Shown here: piece after piece, positions 34,381-45,476 of the stretch | Layout: each line of letters begins with the position of its first letter | How positions within the stretch are numbered: the stretch's first letter is position 1 | Source: Deroplatys truncata | Taxonomy: Eukaryota > Arthropoda > Insecta > Mantodea > Mantidae | DNA length: 64,000 bases | NCBI GenBank assembly: GCA_030765065.1 | Contig: CM060990.1 | Span: 494,936,190 to 495,000,189, forward strand | Direction of reading: 5' to 3' | Translations under genes and position numbers: made by a program | The notes under the pieces: generated by a model | Told to the model about the DNA's origin: nothing | Databases searched by the model: none | The model's input: the letters and a program-made list of their open reading frames with translations, nothing else

Positions 34381-35930
34381 ACACTATGTCACACTCGGAG
34401 AGAGACTGAATGGTCACACTCCGAAATGTTTAAGCACACTTCATTACTACCTGCCACACCAAAAGAGAAATATTTTCACACGATGAGTCATACAGATGTC
34501 TCCATCCAATGCATACCAACGTAGCAGTCGCTACTACTGCCCATTAGATCAAAGTAAACACCATTTGTATCACCATAATACTTTAGAAATAGCGTAGAAG
34601 TTTTTCTCCCCTTATTTAAATAAATTCATGTATATACCCTATTATTTCATGTTTCCGATCCTTTTTCAATATTTTCTTTCCTTCTTTCCCTCTTCCCCTC
34701 ATTCTCCACAGAATCCTCACACAATATGACATTTTTATACGCTTAATACACATGTATTACAGAAAACAGCGCTTAATACGCAGTTATCACATAAAACCAC
34801 TACATTTGACCACAATCACGGGCATTTTTCCAGAGTTACTCCGATTTTAAGCTTGTAGAATCCTATTAGGAAATGATGTAATAAGTTTTGTTGTATTTTT
34901 AGCTCAAAGTGTCTACACACTTTAAAGTATCCGAGCCTTTTTATTTTCATTTAAAATAAAGAATGTCATATTTAATTTTAAGGCCACCTTTGTTAAAATA
35001 ATGTCTTGCAATCCATGGTTTACAGGTAGTTAAATACCCCCGTCTAAACCTGTATACATCTGTTCTACCAGGTATTATAGACAAACACACAACACCTTTT
35101 AAATTTATTTTAAAATCAAGTCAAGCGCGCGTTTAAGACCTATCGTGGCCGCCTTCGCGTGTTAAAAACCTAAAATAGCGATTTCAGTCTTGTTCCTCCC
35201 ATACAGGAAACAGTCAAACGAGTTGTAAAGCAAGCAGAAGGCAGTAACAGACCGGGAAGGGACAGGAGTGGGAAGGTAGGATCGTGTGTGGAGCGGGGGA
35301 GAGAGTACCTCAACGACAGACCTGCTTGCAGATTCGAAATACATCATTCCGCGGGAGCCCGTCACCTAGGGCGGAGTTATACATCATGCGTCCAAAAATG
35401 CCGATTTACAATGCGTTAGCGTCTTGTGTAAAGCCGTATTTTAGGCACGCATTTTTAATTCAACTAAGAGATGTAGTGTTCTTATCTGAGATATTAGAAT
35501 TTTACAAATTAAGGATCGGTGTCAGGACGGCAGTTACCAAAGTATACATTACAAAGAAATTAGCTTATGACATATGTGTAATGACGTATCGACGCCAGGA
35601 CGACAGGTAGCTAAATATACATTACAAAGAAACTAGTTTATGATATAAATGTAGTAGTGTTTATTCGACGTCTTTATCTTAATTAATTTTTATCGGAAGA
35701 GGAATTCAAGTCACTAGATTCAACCCAGGACCTCCAGGTCAGCTTGGAACAATACGTCAATGATGCGCCGCATTCCAAGGATATAATCACCATTTACTGT
35801 ATATCCTTATCTGTTTTATTTCAGGAGACATAAGCATTTAACGGTAATAATAATTGGTTCTTTTGTGACAGACCGCCAATTAAAAAGGTCTGTGATCAAT
35901 TTAATTAACTCACAGTAGTATAAAAAGGCC
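34381..35930. other. Inner noncoding arm (left)
   Basis: AT-rich sequence mirrored at 36445-38010. A GC-richer core at 35160-35400 (CAACGACAGACCT, AAATACATCATTCCGCGGG) is the best conserved part between arms. No coding motif is recognised; the short frames over the core differ in length between arms. Confidence 0.6.
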
Positions 35931-36444
35931 GATACGGGAACAATAGGGGAATGTTCTAATCAGGACAATAGGCTTAATGACCCTTTGTTCTACGCCGCCG
36001 ACCACGCCCCCTCATTTTTGTCGCCTGTAATGGGTGTGTCATATAGCTGTCAGATTTGATTGACAAGGGTTTGACAAGGGTCGTCCATGTGTAACGCTTT
36101 GTTCTACGCCGCTGACAACGCCCCCTCATTTGTGATCTTGTCTGAACACCGCCCGGTAAAGAGGTGGACAGTGAGTTATTGTCCTCGTAGGAGGACATGG
36201 TTCATTGTTCTCATTGATAATGGCGGCGTTCGGAGTAGGCCAAGAAGGTTAAGTGTTTTCACATCTCTCCTTTCTTTACTATTTGTCAACGCCCGCCTGT
36301 GACCCTGTACAAACCCCTTTGTCATTGTACGAGGACAATGGTCCATTTTCCCATCGTTAATGGCGGTGACAGAATTGCACACAAAGCAGAGGTGTGAAAC
36401 CACTAGCCCTCTATTTACACTATCAATATGCGGTCTTTGTCGAA
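35931..36444. other. Non-palindromic centre of element 2
   Basis: About 515 bp where mirror symmetry ends. It holds a direct repeat (CTTTGTTCTACGCCG at 35983 and 36096, ~114 bp apart, each followed by CGCCCCCTCATTT), a 6-bp stem around 4 bases (GTCCTC/GAGGAC, 36181-36196) and ATTGTCCTCGTA opposed by its complement at 36327-36338. The two outward polB genes diverge from this point. Confidence 0.65.
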
Positions 36445-38010
36445 CTATACCGGCCTTTTATTAATATTGTGAGTTAATTAAATCGATCACAGATCTTTTT
36501 AATTGACGGTCTGTCATAAAAAGAAACTATTATTACCGTTAAATGCTTGTATTTCCTAAATGAAAACAGATAACGCTATGCGGTTAAAGCTGATAATATC
36601 CTTGGAATGCGGCGCGTCATTGACGTATCGTTCCAAATTGACCTGGCGGTCCTGGGTTGAATCCAGTGACGAATTCCTCTTCCGATATTAAAAGTAATTA
36701 AGATAAAGATATCGAATAAACACTATTACATTTATATCATTAACTAGTAGCTTTGTAACTTATGTTTAGGTACCTGTCATTCTGGAGTCGATACGTCATT
36801 ACATTTATATAATAAACTAGTTTCTTGGTAATGCATATTTGGGTAGCTGTGGTCCTGACACCGATCCTTAATTTGTAAAACTCAAATATCTCAGATAAGA
36901 ATATTACATCTCTTAGTTAAATTAAAAATCTGTGACTAAAAGGCGGAGTTAGCGTAAATAGCTAACACAAAAAATACGCAAGACACTAACGCATTTTAAA
37001 TCGGCTTTTTTGGACGTGTAACTTATAGCTCAGCCCTACGTGGCGGTCTCCCGCGGAATGATGTATTTCGAATCTAGAAGGAGGTCTGTCGTTGAGGTAC
37101 CCCCCTACCCCACACTCGCTCCTACCTCCACAATACTGTCCTTTCCCCGGTCTATCACTGCCTTCCGCTTGCTTCACAACTCGTTTGGCTGTTTCGTGTC
37201 TGAAAGGAACAAGGCGGAAGTCGCCATTTTAGGTTTTTAACACGCGAAGGCGGCCATGATAGGTCTTAAACATGTGCTTGACTGGATTTTAGAAGAAATT
37301 TAAAAGGTGTTGTGTGTTTGTCTATAATACCTTATGGAAGCGATGTATACAGAATTAGACGGGATATTTGGCTACCTTTAAACCATGAATTGCAAGACAT
37401 TATGTTTTACAAAGGCGGCCTTAAAAAGGACATGTGACAATCTTTAGATTAAATGCAAACAGCAGGGGATCAGAGACTTTAAAATGCCTAGACTTTTTGA
37501 GTTAAAAATGCAATAAATTAATTAATGTATTATTTTCTAATAGAATTCTGCAAGCTTGAAATCGGAATAACTCTAGAAAAATTACTTTGCTCGTCATTGT
37601 GGTCAAATGTAGTGATTTTATGTGATAACTGCGTATTAAGCGCAGCTTTGTGTAATAAATGGATATTAAGCGTATAAAAATGTAATATTGCCTAGTGATT
37701 CTGTACAGAATGGGAGAAAAAGGGAAAGGAAGTATTAAAAAAGGATTGGAAACATGAAATAATAGGGTATATAAATGAATTTAATTAAATACGGGGAGAA
37801 AAACTTCTACGCTATTTCTAACGTACTAAGGAAATACAAATGGCGTTTACTTTAGTCTAATGGGTGGTAGTAGCGACTGCGACGGTGGTAGGCATTAAAT
37901 GGGGACATCTGTATGAATGATCGTGAGAAAATACTTTTTTGTTGTGACAGGTACTAATGAAGTGTGCTTAAACATGTCGGAGTGTTGCTAGACAGTATGT
38001 CTCCGAGTGT
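36445..38010. other. Inner noncoding arm (right)
   Basis: Mirror partner of 34381-35930, including the conserved core at 37010-37240. No gene recognised. Confidence 0.6.
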
Positions 38011-38019
38011 GACGTCATA

Positions 38020-38590
38020 TGGTGAAAGTTAATGCACGTAAAACATTACCGGGAGTGGTATGGGGTAAATCTGTTTTACGGCCTGGTTCAGGCGATAACG
38101 TCTGTGGTTTGCATTCGGAGATCCGGGGTTCGATTCCCGTAGGACCGGTCACTCACACCTTAGGTTTCTCGAGGTTTTCGCTGGTCGACAGCCGACATGC
38201 TAGTAGTTTCTCATCTACCACGGTTTCCTTTCCCTTTCATTCTATTTCATTTGCATCTTTCACGTGTGCTTCTAGGATTCGGGGTTCGATTCCCGTCTGT
38301 CGCTCACTCTGGCCTCGTATGTTTCGTGGGTTTCGCTGGTCTGCAGGCGAATGTGGAAGTCGTTTATGATACCACGGTTTCTTTTCCCTTTCACTCTATT
38401 TAATTTGCATCTTTCACGTGTGCTTCTAGAATTCGGGGTTCGATTCCCGTCGGTCGCTCACTCTGGCCACGGATTTTTCGTGGTTTTCGCTGGTCTGCAG
38501 ACGAATGTCGGACTGGTGTATGATACCACGATTTCCTTTCCCTTTCATTCTATTTAATTCGCATCTTTCACGTGTGCTTCTAGATTTCGC
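38020..38590 (+). repeat. tRNA-like promoter repeats (right arm)
   Basis: GGTTCAGGCGATAACG (A-box-like) and GGGGTTCGATTCCCGTAGG (B box) at 38085-38155 form a tRNA-like block. Two ~150-bp units follow, each with TTTCACGTGTGCTTCTAG and GGGGTTCGATTCCCGTCKGT. These B boxes match the pol III consensus well. Folding as a true tRNA is not convincing. Confidence 0.65.
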
Positions 38591-38599
38591 GACGTATTG

Positions 38600-39060
38600 T
38601 GAATGCTTGCTCAAGAATACTTGTTCCTTGCTCGGTTGAGGGATCGTTCATCACCCTCACGAGCCAAGCACCCGAATCTTCACGAAGACCTACGAACAAT
38701 ACATGAACCTTCGGAAACACTTAACCTAAGCATCCGAACACACGAACACATTGATACATGCGCACACATTCTAAAACTTCGTTCAAGCACAGGAAGCTGT
38801 ACGAAGACCTACGAACACGTACAATCACACAAACATCTCTGAAAGCCTCTCTAAATGCTGGAACATGCACTAAGAGCTATGGAGACATAGATACACGCGT
38901 TCAGTTCCTCCAAGCACCCGAAGCTATACAAAGACCTACGAATACGTACAGTCACACTTAAACATCAATGAATGCTTCTCTAGATAACTGAACATGCGCG
39001 AAGACCTACGGATACACCTGAACATCTGACTAACACGTATTGAAATGTAAGAGCTTAGAC
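38600..39060 (-). repeat. ACGAAGACCTACGAACA-type spacer repeats (right arm)
   Basis: Mirror of 33480-33790, somewhat longer, with several diverged units. Noncoding. Confidence 0.6.
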
Positions 39061-39124
39061 GCTTAATCACTGTTTTAGTATTAAAATTCAGTATATCATT
39101 CACCTAATAATGTTTGCGCCTCCT

Positions 39125-39134
39125 CTATAAATAG
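39125..39134 (+). promoter_or_regulatory. TATA box of polB (distal copy, right arm)
   Basis: CTATAAATAG with CATTGGAGCTCATTCTGC starting about 22 bases downstream; TCATT falls at 39156, 29 bases from the TATA start, a normal TATA-initiator distance. Confidence 0.55.
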
Positions 39135-39307
39135 GACGATCACGGACATTGGAGCTCATTCTGCTAATTATCCTCGAGGCGTCAATATCGTTGTTCTCTC
39201 AGAAAATAATCGACTTTTTAAAGCGTTATCAAGGTGAAGAGGTCTACATTTCCTTGAAGAAGGATCAATACAATATATAATTGATCTAGAACGTTTCGTG
39301 CCTCCTG

Positions 39308-39316
39308 TATAAATAG
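39308..39316 (+). promoter_or_regulatory. TATA box of polB (proximal copy, right arm)
   Basis: TATAAATAG, 182 bp after the distal copy, followed by GAGCATTGGACTTCATTCTGC-type sequence. The initiator-like TCATT is conserved in all the promoter copies except one. Confidence 0.55.
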
Positions 39317-39449
39317 GGTGATGTCGAGCATTGGACTTCATTCTGCTAATTATCTCCGAGGTGTCGACATCGTTGTTCTCTCAGAAAATAATAGGTTTTC
39401 TAAACGTGAAGAGGTATACATTTCCTTGAAGACGGATTAATACGTTATT

Positions 39450-42404
39450 ACATCAAAGGAAAGATGAATAAGTCCTCATATAAGGATATCATTCCTAGTG
39501 CATCAGGATATTCTTGTGGTAAATTTTGAATGACATTTCTACGTGAGTATGATAAAAGAAGGCATGAGTTACGTCGTAAACAGCTCTTAAAATGTAAACA
39601 TAGTAATGTAACCTTTAAAGACAGCTATAAGATTCGGCAACACGAAGATGCATATGAAATAAGCATGCCTGAGTAGAAACGTAATTTAGAAGAGTTATTA
39701 TCTACAATGGATGACTGTGACATGATAGAATATGAAACATCATTCCATGGACGCTTGAAATCGTATTTTATACGATGTGAATCAACTAAGGACCTGAATA
39801 TGTACCTGCATGAGGCAAAACAGCGGATAATCCAGGTTGTACAAAAAGATCTTGGTATTCACAAGAGAGTGAAAATTAATCTGCTGGCTGGGTGTAGATT
39901 TGTTAATAGTATCGCAGAAACCGGCGACAAAACATTTAAAACCCGGAATCAAGCTGTTTTTCTAGAAACGAATCTGGACTTTATGCTTAAAACGAAAATG
40001 AACAAGTTGTTTACTGAAATGGAGGACTCACAGCTTAAGGCTAGCAACTGGACTCTGCTTGCTGTGGAAGGCGGTTGCCTTCATAATAACAAGTACAATC
40101 CGTTACGAGAAAGTAGCTACTTACCCCTGCCACCATCTGTTGGAGCTAAAGAAGCCTGCATTAACATCCAGAATTATACTGATGAGCGATGCTTCATGTA
40201 TGCTGTGTTAGCCAAATTCGTTGGGAAGAATGCACAACGCCTGAACAAATACGAACAGCTTCAAAATAAACATGACTTCAGCTGCGTTTCCTACCCCAAT
40301 CCGCTTTCTCAAACATCTAAGTTTGAGCAGCTTAACAGGGTGTCTATTAACGTCTTCGGCCTGGATGAGAAGCATGAAGTTTATCAAATAAGACTCGCTG
40401 AGATTGAACTAACTTAACTAGGAGAAATATTAATTTTATGTATATGTGTTACTAGATTAGCTTCAAATGAATTGTTCTTCCATTCAAACAAAGTATTTTT
40501 TAGTCATTTTTGTTATAGTAGGAGTTGCTTTTTTACCTTATTAGAACGAAACGTTTTAGGCTATATTCACATTCGTAAAGGCGGGACTACCTACTGTTGA
40601 GTGACAGTAGTGGAAAGTACCACTACGTTTATATAAGGAATTTTGACACTCATTCGACGACAGAAAACTAAGCATAAAGAACGTGCTTATACCTGTAAGC
40701 GTTGTTTTACACATTTTATTGATCGATTTGGACGATGTGGAGTGGAAAACCTACAATAAAATACTGCCATCTGTATTAACATGATATTGCAAGCATAGTT
40801 ATGCCTACCAAGGAGAAATCAATTGTACAATTTAAAAATTTTGAAACGATGTTGAAACTACCTTACGTCAGCTACGCACTATTTGAAAGCATTCTCGCAC
40901 TATGTCATTCTTGTATACCCAATCCTGAAACTTCGTATACAACCCCTTATCAGCAGCATGTACCCATGAGTTTCTGCGTTTACGTTAAACCATCATTCGA
41001 ATTTGAACATCTAGAACCTGGTCTTCCTAAGCATCCCTATGTATATCGTGGTGTTGATGCTGCTCAGAAGTTTATGGAATACCTATCGTTACATGCAAAG
41101 GAAAATAATAATATATGCAGATCTACCATGCTTCTGAAACACCCACAACAACAGCAGATGGATTTCAACGCCTTTAAAGTGTGCTGCTTTTGTTGAAAAA
41201 CCTTTACTGAACAGAACTACAAAGTACGTGACAATGATCACATCAGTGATGAATATCGTGGAAGTCTACATAGTGAATGTAATTTAGCCTGCAAACACCT
41301 AAATATATTCCAGTCTTCAAGCACAACCTCAGTGGGTAGGACTCACACTTCAGATTTAAGGAACTGGAATGCACAAGTGAGCGGGTGGAAGTAATTCCTA
41401 GCTCTGAAGAAAGCTATATATCATTGTCCAAGTATGTAGGAGATATAAAGCTTCGGTTTGTGGATAGCTTTCGGTTCCTCAGTACAAGCTTGGATAAGCT
41501 GGTGAAATATCTAACATCGTACCCGGAAACACTGAAACACATCGGAGAAGGGAAGTTGAAGTTGAGGACTCGTAAAGGAGTATATCCCTATGATTACGTC
41601 ACGTCACGGGATGTTTTGAACGAAACCTGTCTGCCTCCTAAAGACTCCTTCTACAATAGACTAAATGAAGAAGAAATTAGTGATGCTGACTTCAATCATA
41701 CTAGAAATGTATGGGAGCTGTTTAATATGAGAAACCTTCGCGAATACAGTGACCTCTACTTAACCTCTGATGTACTTTTTCTAGCTTATGTGTTTGACAG
41801 ATTTAGAGATCAAATCCTTAAAATAGCCGATTCTGCTCATCATTTTACCTCTCCTGGACTTACATGGGACGCCATGTTGCTGTATACTGAAATTCAGCTG
41901 GAATGGTTACAGGATTTTGACAAATTACTCATGGTGGAATCCGGCATAGAAGGAAGTTTATGCCAAATTTCCCATCGGTATGCCGAAGCAAACAGCGCCT
42001 AAATAGAAAAGCATGATCCGTCGAGACCGACCAATTTATTACATGTGGACGCCAGTAACCAATATGGTTAGGCAACGCGCCTCAACCTCCGTTATGGAGG
42101 ATTTGAGTGGGTGTCACCTGAAAAAATCGACATAGAAAGACTGCAAGAAGATGATCCTCATGGATACATATTAGAAGTCGACATCGAGTATCCTGCTGAA
42201 CTTCACGATCTACACAGCGATTTACCTTTCCTGCCCGAGTGTATGAAACCTAAGGAGTCATCTACAAAGAAACTGATACCCCATCTTGGACCTCGAAAAA
42301 GTATGTAGTACATTGCATGGCTTTGAAGCAAGCTGTTAATCATGGACTACGACTAACATATAACGACATATGCATACGCGCATTACACCATTTTAAGCAG
42401 CGCA
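39450..42404 (+). pseudogene. polB, right-arm copy of element 2 (internally deleted)
   Basis: It starts with the Cys-cluster region (SGYSCGKF, the second Cys lost; CKHSNVTF), then 39707-40417 (MDDCDMIEYETSFHGRLKSYF, FTEMEDSQLKASN, FMYAVLAKFVGKN). An unrelated ~180-bp insertion lies at ~40412-40598. Next come RAYTCKRCFTHF, ExoI altered to YALFES, CCFC followed by a damaged DHIS..EYRGSLHSEC module, and 41385-42002 with ExoIII YLTSDVLFLAYV. Motif A is damaged near 42050 (DASNQYG) and FEWVSPEKID follows at 42100. After GLRLT at ~42356 about 850 bp are missing, removing motifs B and C; the terminal YAYAHYTILSSA and stop remain. Not functional. Transcribed toward the right end. Confidence 0.88.
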
Positions 42405-42729
42405 TAAGAGAATGTAAGTCGAAAAAGTAGATTTTCTCCGTGAGTCCAAAATTTAAAAAATGGACGTTTGTCGATGTGATGTGTATACACCTAGCAGACA
42501 CCTGATGAATAAAGAAGAATAAGAAGATGGAAGGGGAGGCGTTAACTCTGCCATTAGGAGCAAGCTTAGTGCTAGTCTCAAGCCTAGATACAGGGGAGAC
42601 TTCAACGAACTCAAATAAAGGTATGTTGTAAAACTTTTCATTTAAGACTCTCAAATAATAAAACCTGAATAAAACGCCGCAATTTCACTAAAATAAACTC
42701 GAGCTTATCTCTGGTTAGGGAGATTATTG

Positions 42730-43100
42730 GTATTACGTCTTGTTAGGTTGCTGGTTACGTTGTGTCACAGGGTGTTATGTCATGTTACGTGCTTATGATA
42801 CGTGGTTACATAGTTGTTACGTGCTTATGTTACGTGGTGTTACGTGTAGTCACGTGGTTACGCGCTTATGTTACGTAGTGTGACGTCTTGTCACGTAGTT
42901 ATGTTACGTGGTGTTAGTCTTGTTACGTGGTCATGATACGTAGTGTTACGTCTTGTCACGTGGTTATGTGGTTATGTTACATCTTGTCAATTGGTTACGT
43001 GCTTAAGTTACGTTGGTTACGTCTTGCCTCGTGGTTATGATACGTGGTGTTACGTCTTGTCAAGTGGTTACGTGCTTATGTTACGTAGTGTGAAGTCTTG
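42730..43100 (-). repeat. GTAAC/ACGT-rich array (right, element 2)
   Basis: Mirror of 29090-29320, longer (~370 bp), with TTACGTGGTGTTACGTCTTG-type units. Confidence 0.8.
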
Positions 43101-43109
43101 TTACGTTGG

Positions 43110-43740
43110 TTAGTGTAGATGATGATAGGATTGAATAGACAATGAGAAGTCAAGGTAGGGATAGGCTAGACCGTTCGGTGTGGGGTTAGTTGAGAATACT
43201 TTTATACACCCTCACTGTAAACCAATATGCAGTTTATCCCTCTCCGTCTCGCATACTAACTGTTTAACATATAAAAATTTTGTAAGATTTAGAAAAAAAA
43301 GTATATAAAATTGTGACGTTGGATGAGAAATGTTTATAATCTAATTACTATCTATATTACCATGAATACCTGTGACCCTATCTGAATTAGCTGTTAAAAT
43401 GACTTAAATACTTGTGATACAATCTGAATCATGCAAAATTACCCTAAATATCTCTGGTAGGATCGCTGCTCTGAATTACCTTGAACACTTGTGACATTAA
43501 CCGGTTTACCCAACATATATACGATACTATCCGAATTACTCTCTATACTGTAACAATAAAAAATACTTAATTGGAATAATTGCATTCATCGATTGACGAC
43601 CTGCATCCAGCCCTTTAGAGGCATTGTACCGGGACGTTAGAACGCAATATAGCCTTTGTTAGCAGTATAATCCCCTGACTTTTCTCAATAACGTTTTATG
43701 ATGTTGTGCATAGATGAACATTACACATACATCAACACGT
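43110..43740 (-). repeat. Spacer and short array (right, element 2)
   Basis: Mirror of 28451-29089: TAGTATCAC-type units read on the minus strand, then the block with CCAGCCCTTTAGAGGC. Confidence 0.7.
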
Positions 43741-43744
43741 GCCC

Positions 43745-45460
43745 CCCTAGCCTCTCTCCTCGTTGTCCCTATATTTCCCATATAAACGCATACTCCTCAA
43801 CCTTTGTCTAGCCTAGAACGTCTCCCCGTATTCTCCACCTCTACTATAAAGCGTACTTCCCTCCTTCAGCATCTGTCTTGTCTATCATCTCTCCACGTTT
43901 TCCCTATCTATTCTCATATAAACGCATACTCTACTACTCGACCTCTGTCTAGCCCAGCATCGACCCACGTATTCCCTATCTCCCCAATATAAACGCATTT
44001 CTCTCTCCTTCAACTCCCTCCTTGCATAGGATGTCCCTTCGTTTTCCCGTCTCTCCATATAAACGCATACTCTACAATTAAAACCCTCCGAACCTAATAC
44101 CTCTACTCGGTTTGCTATCTCTCTCACATAAAACATATTCTACCTTTAACACTGTCTATCCTAGCATCTCTCCAGTTTCCCCTACCTCTTTCGTATAAAG
44201 TGTATCCCTCTCTCCCTCCTTCAGCATCTGTGTAGCTAGCATCTCTGCTTGGTTTCCTACCTCACCTGTATAAACCTACATTCCCCTCCTTCAGCATCTG
44301 TCTAGCCTATCATCTCTCCCGGTTTCCCATATTTTCCCCATATAAACGCATACCGTACTCCTCAACCTGTCTAGACGAGAACCTCTCCTCGTATTCCCTA
44401 TCTCTCTCATATAAAGCGTATTGTCCTTCAACTGTCTCCTAGCTTAGGATCTCTGTCCGTTTTCCATATCTGCCCCACATAAACGTATACCCTACTCCTC
44501 AAACTCTGTATAACACACTACCTCTCCTCGTATTCACTACCTCTACCATATAAAGGGTGTTCCCCTCCTTCAGCCCTGCTCTACCTCGGATCTCTCCTCG
44601 TTTTCCCTATCTCTCCCATATAAACGCATTTTCCTCCTTGGACGCTCCTCCAACCTAGCTACTCCCATCGTTTTCCTCTTCTCCTCATATAAACGCATCC
44701 TCTACCATTCAATCCCTCTTAGCTTAATACCTCTCCTCGGTTTGCTATCTCTCCCATATAAGGTCATATTTTACCCTTCAAGCCCTGTCTAGCCTATTAT
44801 CTGTCCACGTTTCCCTAAATTTCCCATATAAACCCATACTCTACATCTCAAACTCTGTCTAACCTATTATCTGTCCACGTTTCCCTATCTTTCCTATATA
44901 AACGCATACTCCACACCTCAAACTCTGTCTAGCTTAGAACTTCTCCTCATATTCTCCACCTCTCTCATATAAAGCGCATTTCCCTCCTTGAACGCTCCTC
45001 CAACCTAGCTGCTCCCATCGTTTTCCTCGCCTCTCCATATAAACGCATACTCTGGCATTCAAACCCTCCTAGCCTAATACCTCTCCCATATAAACACCAT
45101 ATTCTACCCTTCAAGCCCTGTCTAGTCTAGTACCTCTCCTTGTGTTCCCTATCTCTCCCGTATAAGCCTATATTCGCCCGCCTTCAGCATTTATCTAGCA
45201 TACCATCTGTCCACGTGTTTCCTATCTTCCCATATAAACGCATACTCCACATCTCAAACTTTGTCTAGCCTAGCACTTCCCCTCGTATTCCCTGCCTTCA
45301 CATATAAAGCACATCCCCACTCTTTCAACCCCTGTCTAGCCTAGCATCGACCCTCGTAGTCCCTCTCTCTCCCATATAAACGCATTTTCCTCCTTGAACC
45401 GTCGCATCTACCCTCGTTTTCCCTATCCTTTCCCATATAAATGCAAAAATGTGCTCGCTG
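43745..45460 (-). repeat. Subterminal array (right, element 2), ~1.7 kb
   Basis: Mirror of 26740-28450, of similar length and unit order. Confidence 0.85.
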
Positions 45461-45476
45461 CCCATTATATGCTACT

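Larger units (their letters stand above)
26716..35930 (+). repeat. Left arm of the giant palindrome
   Basis: Mirror partner of 36445-45476. Checked pairs include 29640/42400 (polB end), 33490/39055 (AAGAGCTTAGACGC), 34590/37790 (AGAAGTTTTTCTCCCC), 35165/37235 and 35870/36500 (CCGYCAATTAAAAAG). Confidence 0.85.
39100..39450 (+). repeat. Duplicated ~182-bp promoter-bearing unit (right arm)
   Basis: Two head-to-tail copies mirroring 33090-33445, upstream of the right polB. Confidence 0.85.
26716..45476. mobile_element. Polinton-like element 2: 18.8-kb giant palindrome with a polB copy in each arm
   Basis: The ends AGTAGTATA.. (26716) and ..TATGCTACT (45476) are followed inward by CAGCGAGCACA and the same subterminal array. 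Every module of the left arm has a mirrored partner on the right: array, spacer, GTAAC array, polB, duplicated promoter, tRNA-like units and noncoding arm. The mirroring stops at a ~0.5-kb centre (35931-36444). Arms differ by many substitutions and by private indels: ~200 bp lost from left polB, ~850 bp lost from right polB and ~180 bp inserted in right polB. Polintons are typically 15-20 kb with short inverted repeats and about ten genes; here the inverted repeat is the whole element and polB is the only recognised gene. Confidence 0.88.
36445..45476 (-). repeat. Right arm of the giant palindrome
   Basis: Mirror of 26716-35930, with its own substitutions and indels. Symmetry is lost only at private indels and at the centre. 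Confidence 0.85.

Noticed and set aside
33720-34382. 220-codon minus-strand frame in the left arm of element 2
   Set aside because: It translates tRNA-like tandem units; the mirrored copy at 38019-38557 is broken into different frames, so coding is not conserved.
35284-35610. 108-codon frame near the centre of element 2
   Set aside because: The mirrored sequence in the right arm has no equivalent open frame in this phase; similarity is at DNA level only.
38085-38155. Possible functional tRNA gene
   Set aside because: The A and B boxes are tRNA-like but the acceptor and anticodon arms do not pair convincingly, and the B-box unit is tandemly repeated.
26716-45476. Palindrome as an assembly artefact
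   Set aside because: The arms differ by many substitutions and by private indels, a second element shows the same layout, and target duplications flank both; long reads would still be the decisive test.
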